Source of the DNA: Nostoc sp. NOS(2021)
GTDB taxonomy: Bacteria; Cyanobacteriota; Cyanobacteriia; Cyanobacteriales; Nostocaceae
DNA length: 64,000 nucleotides
Assembly (NCBI RefSeq): GCF_017115025.1
Contig: NZ_JABXKM010000218.1
Span: 1 to 64,000 of the forward strand
Reading direction: 5' to 3'
Under the pieces are notes generated by a model. That model was not told the DNA's origin, ran no database searches, and saw only the letters and a list, made by a program, of their open reading frames with translations. Positions within the stretch are counted from its first letter, which is position 1. Each line of letters begins with the position of its first letter. Both the position numbers and the translations under genes were made by a program. Below, one piece after another: positions 50,613-59,329 of the stretch.

Positions 50613-51160
50613 GTTTCAGCCCCCGTGAGGGGATTTTGTTAGTGGAAACCAGAATGGATCTGGGTTCTCCCAGGTTAATTGGTCGTTTCAGTCCCCGTGA
50701 GGGGATTTTGTTAGTGGAAACTCGAACTTCGATGGCTGTCTCTCCCGATGCGTTAAGCGCGTTTCAGTCCCCGTGAGGGGATTTTGTTAGTGGAAACCGT
50801 GAAGAATTGCTAGAACAATACTTTAGCGATCGCTAGTTTCAGTCCCCGTGAGGGGATTTTGTTAGTGGAAACCTTTATGAGCCTTCAGCACGGCAAATAT
50901 CAGAACTCTGGTTTCAGTCCCCGTGAGGGGATTTTGTTAGTGGAAACTCAAGCACAATTGGCACATTCAGAATTTAGATGTGCGTTTCAGTCCCCGTGAG
51001 GGGATTTTGTTAGTGGAAACCTTGTCGGATGCAACTCAGTTCATGAGGATTCCAGATGAGTTTCAGTCCCCGTGAGGGGATTTTGTTAGTGGAAACAATG
51101 GCCAAAAAATATGAATCTTTAAGAAGTGATGGTTTCAGTCCCCGTGAGGGGATTTTGTTA
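50613..51160 (-). CRISPR. CRISPR array: 8 repeats (last truncated) and 7 spacers of 35-39 bp; no cas genes in window
   Basis: 37-bp repeat GTTTCAGTCCCCGTGAGGGGATTTTGTTAGTGGAAAC at 50613 (1 mismatch), 50685, 50761, 50836, 50911, 50984, 51060; truncated copy at 51132-51160. Reverse complement ends GGGGACTGAAAC, consistent with an ACTGAAAC crRNA tag, so minus-strand transcription is proposed. Confidence 0.97.
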
Positions 51161-51390
51161 CTGGCTCTCTTCTCTAATTCTGGTGCGTAGTCCATCACCC
51201 ATCTGTATATTGTTGTGTGGTCAACCTCAACGCTATCGCCGCGAACTTTTGAATAAAAATTTACATAAATAACAGTAATGTTACCGATTTTATTCTCGGA
51301 AAATTTAAGTTAAGTATAGTACCTGCAAGGTATTTAGTTATACTTTTCAATTATTAAGGTTTCAATCTGTAATTTATTTAATTACAAATA

Positions 51391-53190
51391 ATGATTAGAA
51401 AAACCTTGGTTATAAATCAGCCAGAGGTCGTTAAGTTAGTGGGCAAACTGAGGATTTTTGCTGGATCTCTAACACTCAGCTTTGTGATAGCAGTATTGTG
51501 CAACTATCAGGATGCGATGTCTACGACGGGCGTAGCTGTGGCCCAAACTCCTAATCCTCAGACATTACCCCCAGGTCGGTTAGACGATATTCCTGTCAAC
51601 CCCTTACCTTCGGATGTACTGCCGAAGTTACCAGACAACAATCAATTGCTTCCATCCCCAAAAGTACCGAATCAGCCAATTCCGGGACAGGATGACCCTA
51701 ATGCCAGATTTCGGGTTGATCGCATTGAAGTCGTTGGTAGTACAGTTTTCAAAGCAGAACAGTTTGCCACTGTCACAGCTCCCTTTGTGGGACGCGAACT
51801 GACGTTTGCAGAGTTGTTGCAAGTTAGAGATGCGATCACCAAGCTCTACACTGATAACGGCTATGTAACCACAGGAGCATTGATTACAACGCAGACAGTA
51901 GAAACTGGGGTGATCAAAATTCAGGTGATCGAGGGTAGTGTGCAAGAAATCAAGATTATCGGTAATCGACGATTGCACAGTCAATACATTCGCGATCGCA
52001 TCCAACTTGGTGCTGGCAAACCCCTAAATGTACCACACTTACTGGAAAAGCTGCAACTACTCCGCCTCGATCCGCGGATTCAAAACCTGTCAGCCGAGTT
52101 GCAAACAGGCGTGCATCCGGGAACCAATGTGTTGCAAGTTGAGGTTAAAGAAGCAGAAACTTTTAAGCTGACGACAAGCCTGGATAATGGGCGATCGCCC
52201 AGTGTCGGCAGTTTTCGCCGGGGAGTTGATCTGGAAGAAGCCAATTTATTGGGCTTGGGCGATACCCTGAGCGTGGGATACGCCAATACCGATGGCAGTA
52301 ATACAATCAATGCTAATTACACCCTGCCGGTCAATGCCCATAATGGCACTGTATCCTTTGGTTTTAGCCAAGGATGGAACCGCGTGATTGAAAAGCCATT
52401 CAGCGTCCTTGATATTCAGTCAAATACCCGGTCTTACGAATTGGGTTATCGCCAACCAGTGCTGCAAAAACCAAGCCAAGAGTTGGCAATCGGGCTGTCA
52501 TTCTCGCGTCAGGAAAGCCAAACTGAGTTGGGTATTGATAAGATTGGGCCGTTTCGACTCTCGCCCGGTGCAGATGCGAACGGAAAAACCAATATTTCTG
52601 CCCTGCGCTTTTTCCAAGAATATACTCAACGAAGCAACCAATATGTATTTGCGGCGCGATCGCAATTTAGCCTTGGTGTAGATTGGTTTGGTGCAAATGT
52701 CAATAATAATGAACCAGATAGCCGCTTTTTCGCATGGCGGGGACAGGCGCAGTGGGTGCGGCAATTAGCACCTGACACTCTATTTTTAGCCAGGGGCGAT
52801 TTCCAATTGGCAGCAGATTCCTTAGTGCCTTTGGAGCAATTTGGTCTTGGTGGACAGCTAAGTGTACGGGGCTATCGCCAAGACGCATTACTCACAGATA
52901 ATGGTCTGTTATTTTCGGCAGAATTTCGAGTACCCATTGTCCGCGCTGCCAAGATTGGTGGGGTGCTGCAACTGACACCCTTCATTGATTTTGGCAAAGG
53001 CTGGAATGTCAAGGGCGAAAATCCATCGCAGAGTATGCTTCTTAGTACTGGGTTGGGGCTGTTGTGGAAACAAGGTGATCGCTTCTGGGCCCGTTTTGAT
53101 TGGGGTATTCCCCTGATTTCAGTGGAGGGTGAAAGGCGATCGCTCCAAGAAAATGGGCTGTACTTCTCGGTGAATTATTCGCCATTTTGA
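51391..53190 (+). CDS. TpsB transporter (ShlB/FhaC/HecB family, POTRA plus barrel)
   Basis: FRVDRIEVVGSTVFKAEQF; GVIKIQVIEGSVQEIKIIGNRRL; FGLGGQLSVRGYRQDALLTDNG. Confidence 0.94.
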   Translation: MIRKTLVINQPEVVKLVGKLRIFAGSLTLSFVIAVLCNYQDAMSTTGVAVAQTPNPQTLPPGRLDDIPVNPLPSDVLPKLPDNNQLLPSPKVPNQPIPGQDDPNARFRVDRIEVVGSTVFKAEQFATVTAPFVGRELTFAELLQVRDAITKLYTDNGYVTTGALITTQTVETGVIKIQVIEGSVQEIKIIGNRRLHSQYIRDRIQLGAGKPLNVPHLLEKLQLLRLDPRIQNLSAELQTGVHPGTNVLQVEVKEAETFKLTTSLDNGRSPSVGSFRRGVDLEEANLLGLGDTLSVGYANTDGSNTINANYTLPVNAHNGTVSFGFSQGWNRVIEKPFSVLDIQSNTRSYELGYRQPVLQKPSQELAIGLSFSRQESQTELGIDKIGPFRLSPGADANGKTNISALRFFQEYTQRSNQYVFAARSQFSLGVDWFGANVNNNEPDSRFFAWRGQAQWVRQLAPDTLFLARGDFQLAADSLVPLEQFGLGGQLSVRGYRQDALLTDNGLLFSAEFRVPIVRAAKIGGVLQLTPFIDFGKGWNVKGENPSQSMLLSTGLGLLWKQGDRFWARFDWGIPLISVEGERRSLQENGLYFSVNYSPF

Positions 53191-53265
53191 TCGAGGCGAT
53201 CGCCCAGTTGATGGTTCAAGACCATACGGTTTTGGGCATCCTAAATACAAAGTATAAATAAAGGC

Positions 53266-55725
53266 TTGGCGATGACAGCAACCTCTATTTGTTTAGGTCT
53301 GTGCGGTGGAATAGTGCCGTTGATGTTAATGCCACTTTGGTGCGGCTTTGCCAACGCCCAAGTAACCCCTGATGGCACCCTCAATACTAATGTCTCTCAA
53401 ACTGGCAATAACTTTACCATAACCAACGGTAATCGAGTTGGCAACAACCTGTTCCACAGCTTCAGCCAATTCTCAGTTCCTACCAACGGCTCTGCTTTCT
53501 TTAACAACGCCTCAGATATTCAAAATATCTTCAGCCGCGTCACTGGAGGCAGTGTTTCCCAAATTGATGGTTTAATACGGGCGAATGGTAGCGCTAATCT
53601 GTTTCTGCTCAATCCCAGTGGGATTATTTTCGGCGCAAATGCTCAATTGAATATTGGCGGATCGTTTATTGGTACAACTGCCAACAGTATTAAATTTGCA
53701 GATGGTATTGAGTTTAGTGCGATTAATTCCCAAGCTACTCCGTTGTTGAGCATCAATGTTCCCATTGGGTTGCAACTGGGCAGCAATCCCGCATCAATCA
53801 CCGTTCAAGGCACAGGACACTCCTTGAGCAATCCCGGTGGACTGGCTCTTGTCACTCAAAATCCGAGTGCTACAGAACTGCGGGTACAGCCGGGAAAAAC
53901 CCTAGCTTTAGTGGGTGGCAATCTGGATCTAAATGGGGCAACTCTCACCGCCAAGCAAGGGCAAGTAGAATTAGGCAGTGTGAGTGGTGCAGGGTTGGTT
54001 AGTTTAATCCCAACTGCACAAGGCTATACTTTGAAATATGAAAATGGGCAAAGCTTTGGTGATATTCAGCTAGCAGGGCGATCGCTATTAGATATCAGTG
54101 GGGTGAATGCAGGTTCGGTTCAAATTCGGGGGCGACACATTCAATTCAGCGATGGCTCTCTGGTGCTGGCGCGAAATTTCGGCAATCTCCCCGGCGGCGA
54201 CATTCGCCTTCAGGCTACAGAGGGGATTGATTTGATTGGCACAACAGCTGATGGCACAATTCCGAGCGGGGTACGTAGTGAGGCTCTGGGTATCGGAGCT
54301 AGTGGGAACATCAGCGTCATTACTCCCAGGCTGACTCTCAAGCAGGGAGGGTTGTTGTATAGCTCAACTTTTGGAGCTGCTCCCAGTGGCAATATCCACA
54401 TCGATGCAACCGCGATTGAACTGTCTGGCTTCCCACCCACTAATCCTACTAGCGTTACCGCCATTAATACTGCCACACTAGGTACTGGGAATGCTGGTGA
54501 TGTTTTCGTAAATGGCAATAGTCTACTAATATCGGGTGGAGCCTCATTGTCTTCGGTGACATTTGGTAGTGGCTCCAGTGGTAAAGTTACAATTCACAAT
54601 AAAAATACCACAGTAATGGGAGAAAATCCTTTTGGACTTTATAGCAACATTAGTATAACTACGTTTGCGACCGGAAATACCAAAGACTTGATACTCGATA
54701 CTGCCAATTTAAAAATTTTGGATGGAGGAACAGTTGGTTCATCCGCATTCTTTATTGGTAATGGGGGAAATGTAAGCATCAATGCTACCGAATCGATCGC
54801 AATTAGTGGTAGCAGTCGTAACAATAAAAGTAGCATCAACTCGTCTAGCGTCCGCTTGAATTCGCAATTGCGTCAATTCTTTAGTTTGCCAGATATACTG
54901 ACGGCGAATGCAGGTAATGTTAGCGTTATTACACCCAACTTGACGCTGACAGATGGCGGGACAGTCAGTGTCACCAGTCAAGGCAGTGGAAATGGTGGCA
55001 GTCTCAATATCACAGCCAATACTATCCGATTAGACCGTCAAGGAAGCATCCAAGCACAAACAGAATCAGGTAATGGAGGTAATATTAACTTACAAGTTGG
55101 GAAGTTGTTGCTGCTGCGTCACCATAGCGCGATCGCCGCAACAGCAGGTGGTAATGGTGATGGAGGTAATATAAACATTAATGCACCGATCATCGCCGGC
55201 TTAGAAAACAGTGACATTATTGCTAATGCGATTAAAGGCCGGGGGGGCAATATTCAAATCACCACCCAAGGCATCTTTGGGCTGAAGTTACGCAATCAAC
55301 TCACACCTGATAGTGACATCACCGCCAGTTCGCAATTTGGGTTGAGTGGCACTGTTCAAGTTAATACTATCGGCGTTGATCCAAATTCCGGCTTAGTGGA
55401 ACTACCAGCAAATGTCACCGATCCATCCCAGCAAATTGCTACAGGTTGTTCTAATACGAATGGTAGTAGTTTTGTCGCCACGGGTCGGGGTGGTGTGCCG
55501 CAAAATCCCCTTCAACAGGTGACGAGCGATCGCACTTGGGACGATGTGCGAGATTTGTCTGCTTACCGCAAAACGGGTGAGCTAAATGCCCAGATCCCAG
55601 CATCACCGGAGGTTCTCGTCGAAGCCACAACTTGGCATCGCAATGCTGACGGCAAAGTTGAGTTAATTGCAGCTAAACCAGCCCACGTACAACCATCTTT
55701 AACCTGTGCTGCGCTTAGGAACTGA
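53266..55725 (+). CDS. TpsA exoprotein 1 (filamentous hemagglutinin N-terminal domain)
   Basis: AQVTPDGTLNTNVSQTGNNFTITNG...NLFHSFSQFSVPTNGSAFF...NPSGIIFG; C-terminal GCSNTNGSSFVATGRGGVPQNP. Confidence 0.93.
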   Translation: MAMTATSICLGLCGGIVPLMLMPLWCGFANAQVTPDGTLNTNVSQTGNNFTITNGNRVGNNLFHSFSQFSVPTNGSAFFNNASDIQNIFSRVTGGSVSQIDGLIRANGSANLFLLNPSGIIFGANAQLNIGGSFIGTTANSIKFADGIEFSAINSQATPLLSINVPIGLQLGSNPASITVQGTGHSLSNPGGLALVTQNPSATELRVQPGKTLALVGGNLDLNGATLTAKQGQVELGSVSGAGLVSLIPTAQGYTLKYENGQSFGDIQLAGRSLLDISGVNAGSVQIRGRHIQFSDGSLVLARNFGNLPGGDIRLQATEGIDLIGTTADGTIPSGVRSEALGIGASGNISVITPRLTLKQGGLLYSSTFGAAPSGNIHIDATAIELSGFPPTNPTSVTAINTATLGTGNAGDVFVNGNSLLISGGASLSSVTFGSGSSGKVTIHNKNTTVMGENPFGLYSNISITTFATGNTKDLILDTANLKILDGGTVGSSAFFIGNGGNVSINATESIAISGSSRNNKSSINSSSVRLNSQLRQFFSLPDILTANAGNVSVITPNLTLTDGGTVSVTSQGSGNGGSLNITANTIRLDRQGSIQAQTESGNGGNINLQVGKLLLLRHHSAIAATAGGNGDGGNININAPIIAGLENSDIIANAIKGRGGNIQITTQGIFGLKLRNQLTPDSDITASSQFGLSGTVQVNTIGVDPNSGLVELPANVTDPSQQIATGCSNTNGSSFVATGRGGVPQNPLQQVTSDRTWDDVRDLSAYRKTGELNAQIPASPEVLVEATTWHRNADGKVELIAAKPAHVQPSLTCAALRN

Positions 55726-55871
55726 AGTTCGAGCAATTGCGATGGCTGTGGCAAGTTTCGTTTTCACAGAACGACACCAAGATGACTATTAAATTAAAAC
55801 TGTTAATGCTGTTCAAACACAATGCCGTTTAGGGAACCCTGTTTATATTAAGTATTAATGGAAACCGAGCG

Positions 55872-58340
55872 ATGAAAATACCCTCTGTTTGCTGGGGTTT
55901 GATCAATGTAATGCTGACAGGTGGGATGCTCCTTTGGTGCAGATCTGTGAGTGCCCAAGTAACTCCCGATGGCACCTTGAATACTACAGTCTCCCAAAGT
56001 GGCAATAACTTCACCATTACTAACGGTAGTGCCGCCAACAGTAACCTATTTCACAGTTTCAGGCAGTTTTCGGTTCCCACTGGTGGTTCAGCTACCTTTA
56101 ACTTAATCAATACGCCCAACATTTCCACCATCTTTAGCCGTGTTACTGGCGGTAATATATCTAATATTGATGGCTTAATTCAGACGATTAACAGCAACAA
56201 CCCCATTAGTTTGTTGTTGATCAACCCTAGTGGGATAATCTTTGGAGCCAATGCCAAACTGAACATCGGGGGTTCGTTTATTGGTACAACTGCCAACAGT
56301 ATTAAATTTGCCGATGGTATTGAGTTTAGCGCAATTAATTCTCAATCAGCCCCGTTGTTGAGTATCAATGTTCCCATTGGTTTGCAAATGGGTAGCAATC
56401 CCGCATCGATCAACGTTCAAGGCACAGGACATGCCTTAACCTTAGGCCTTGCCAATAATCTAGCTTCCATCACTCGCACTCCTAGTCCGACAGAACTGCG
56501 AGTACAGCCTGGAAAAACTCTGGCGTTGGTGGGTGGTAATCTAAATCTGAATGGGGCAACCCTGACTGCCGAACAAGGGCAAATTGAATTGGGCAGTGTG
56601 AGTGGCATCGGGCTAGTTAACTTGATACCAGATGCTCAGGGTTATACGCTTGGGTATGCTAATGGGCAAAGCTTTAGTGACGTTAAACTCACTGGGCGAT
56701 CGCTGCTGGATGTGAGTGGGATGAATGCAGGTTCGGTTGAAATTCAGGGTAAAGAGATCCAATTTACCGATAGTTCGCTGGCGCTGGCACAAAATCTCGG
56801 TAATCTCCCTGGTGGCAACCTGCATCTTCAGGCATCGGCAGGAATCGATCTGACTGGTACAACCAGCGGAGTTCGGAGTGAAACCTTGGGGATTGGAACT
56901 GGTGGTAACATCAGCGTCATTACTCCCCGATTCAGCCTCCAGCAGGGAGCGGCATTAAGTAGCATAACCTATGGAGTATCTGCCAGTGGCAATATTCAGA
57001 TCGATGCCTCAGCCCTAGAGATATCTGGCTTCTCGCTGACCAATTCAAATGCCAGCGTTATTAACACTAGTACATTCGGTTCCGGGAACGCAGGTAATAT
57101 CTTCGTCAATGGCGATAGTTTACTAATATCTAATGGTGGAGCATTGTTTTCAGCGTCGCTGGGTGTTGGTGACAGTGGTGAAGTTATCATTCACAACATT
57201 GATACCATCATCAGGGGAAGTAGCTCCCGACCTAGCCCCACTGTAATTAGCTCAACTGCCTTCAGTAGAGGAAATGCCAAAAGCATAACACTAGATACTG
57301 CCAGGTTACAACTGCTAGATGGGGGAACAATTACCACAGGCTCGTTTTTTGTCGGTCATGGAGGAGATATTAGCGTAAATGCTACAGAATCCATCCAAAT
57401 TAGTGGTGGCACTAAGTTAAGAAATAGCGCCATCGACTCGTCTACCATGCACATAAACCCAACATTCCAGAAGCTACTTCGTTTGCCTAATATACTGACA
57501 GCCGATGCCGGTACGATCAGCATCACAACGCCGAGCCTAACGCTGAGAGATGGCGGGACAGTCAGTGTCACCAGTCAAGGTAGCGGCAATGGTGGCAGTA
57601 TCAACATCACAGCCAATACCATCCGATTAGACCGTCAAGGAAGCATCCAAGCACAAACAGAATCAGGTAATGGAGGTAATATTAACTTACAAGTTGGGAA
57701 GTTGTTGCTGCTGCGTCACCATAGCGCGATCGCCGCAACAGCAGGTGGTAATGGTGATGGAGGTAATATAAACATTAATGCACCGATCATCGCCGGCTTA
57801 GAAAACAGTGACATTATTGCTAATGCGATTAAAGGCCGGGGGGGCAATATTCAAATCACCACCCAAGGCATCTTTGGGCTGAAGTTACGCAATCAACTCA
57901 CACCTGATAGTGACATCACCGCCAGTTCGCAATTTGGGTTGAGTGGCACTGTTCAAGTTAATACTATCGGCGTTGATCCAAATTCCGGCTTAGTGGAACT
58001 ACCAGCAAATGTCACCGATCCATCCCAGCAAATTGCTACAGGTTGTTCTAATACGAATGGTAGTAGTTTTGTCGCCACGGGTCGGGGTGGTGTGCCGCAA
58101 AATCCCCTTCAACAGGTGACGAGCGATCGCACTTGGGACGATGTGCGAGATTTGTCTGCTTACCGCAAAACGGGTGAGCTAAATGCCCAGATCCCAGCAT
58201 CACCGGAGGTTCTCGTCGAAGCCACAAGTTGGCATCGCAATGCTGACGGCAAAGTTGAGTTAATTGCAGCTAAACCAGCCCATGTACAACCATCTTTAAC
58301 CTGTGCTGCGATTCCAAGAGTTAATTTGCCCAGGATTTAA
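55872..58340 (+). CDS. TpsA exoprotein 2
   Basis: Same architecture as TpsA 1; about 607 bp identical near the 3' end. Confidence 0.93.
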   Translation: MKIPSVCWGLINVMLTGGMLLWCRSVSAQVTPDGTLNTTVSQSGNNFTITNGSAANSNLFHSFRQFSVPTGGSATFNLINTPNISTIFSRVTGGNISNIDGLIQTINSNNPISLLLINPSGIIFGANAKLNIGGSFIGTTANSIKFADGIEFSAINSQSAPLLSINVPIGLQMGSNPASINVQGTGHALTLGLANNLASITRTPSPTELRVQPGKTLALVGGNLNLNGATLTAEQGQIELGSVSGIGLVNLIPDAQGYTLGYANGQSFSDVKLTGRSLLDVSGMNAGSVEIQGKEIQFTDSSLALAQNLGNLPGGNLHLQASAGIDLTGTTSGVRSETLGIGTGGNISVITPRFSLQQGAALSSITYGVSASGNIQIDASALEISGFSLTNSNASVINTSTFGSGNAGNIFVNGDSLLISNGGALFSASLGVGDSGEVIIHNIDTIIRGSSSRPSPTVISSTAFSRGNAKSITLDTARLQLLDGGTITTGSFFVGHGGDISVNATESIQISGGTKLRNSAIDSSTMHINPTFQKLLRLPNILTADAGTISITTPSLTLRDGGTVSVTSQGSGNGGSINITANTIRLDRQGSIQAQTESGNGGNINLQVGKLLLLRHHSAIAATAGGNGDGGNININAPIIAGLENSDIIANAIKGRGGNIQITTQGIFGLKLRNQLTPDSDITASSQFGLSGTVQVNTIGVDPNSGLVELPANVTDPSQQIATGCSNTNGSSFVATGRGGVPQNPLQQVTSDRTWDDVRDLSAYRKTGELNAQIPASPEVLVEATSWHRNADGKVELIAAKPAHVQPSLTCAAIPRVNLPRI

Positions 58341-58474
58341 TCGGCTCAATGCCAAGCGATCGCAAATATTCCAACTACTCAAACAGTTTCCTTGTCGCTG
58401 ATGTTAGAAGTAGTAACATTTAGGGTATTTTCAGTATAAAAAAATACTCTAAAATGAAATAGTTCTCTGTTCGG

Positions 58475-58630
58475 TTGGGTTTAGTTAATCGATTATTGAC
58501 AAGCACAATTAGTAATAGCGGCAACATTACGATTGATTCACCTATTATTTTGGGATTAGAAGATAGCGATATTATTGCCAATGCTGTAAATGGTAAAAGT
58601 GGCAATATTAACATTACAACTCAGGGTCAA
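58475..58630 (+). pseudogene. TpsA C-terminal fragment
   Basis: SGNITIDSPIILGLEDSDIIANAVNGKSGNINITTQGQI matches the C-terminal part of the TpsA paralogues. Confidence 0.75.
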
Positions 58631-58838
58631 ATTAGGGAATTATGTTCGCGTAGCATCTGGTAGAGAAGCAATGAAGATTCCCGAATATTGGATCGTTGAT
58701 TATGCAGCCTTGGGAGCAAGAAAATTTATTGGTAATCTCAAACAACCAACCATTTCTATTTATCATCTAGTTGATGAAGAATATCAAGTCGCTCAATTTA
58801 GGAATTCGGAACGTATTATCGTAAATCAAAGGGTTTAA
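58626..58838 (+). pseudogene. Uma2-family (restriction-endonuclease-like) protein C-terminal remnant
   Basis: MKIPEYWIVDYAALGARKFIGNLKQPTISIYHLVDEEYQVAQF; interrupted upstream by a cgcgtagcatctggtagagaag repeat. Confidence 0.65.
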
Positions 58839-59329
58839 GACCCCAAAAATATAGGTAGCGCGGAGTCGGAGTCACTCCACCTCCGATGATTTACCCGGCG
58901 GGATCTTGCTACAGTCGGGGTTTAAATCCCCATCTGAAAATGCCTTTAATTTTGAATTTTGTTAGCGTAGCGTAAAGCCTTCTCTTCTCCCTTGGCGCTA
59001 GCCTCTCCCAATGTGAGAAGGGGAGACGCACTCGCGTCCCTTGAGGCAACGCATAAAGGCATATCTTCTCTACCAGACGCACTCGCGTTCGCTTTTAGCG
59101 TCTCGTAGAGAGCGTCATTTTGAATTTTGAATTGTTAAATCCCCTACTTTTCCAGATTTGAAACTGACTGCTAATCAGATTTCTAATGGTGCTTTGTAGA
59201 GTCTTTTCTATCTAAACTCCCGATAATCTGCTGCTCGCTGCTAATTATTTTGATTCCAGGCAATGGGTGTTACCAAAACGACTATTTCGGGAATTCTAAG
59301 ACTATCAGTTAAAGGGGAGTATTTATGCC

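Noticed and set aside
50613-51165. Assigning a CRISPR subtype (I-D or III-B) to the array
   Set aside because: The GGGGACTGAAAC end is shared by several cyanobacterial subtypes and there are no cas genes in the window.
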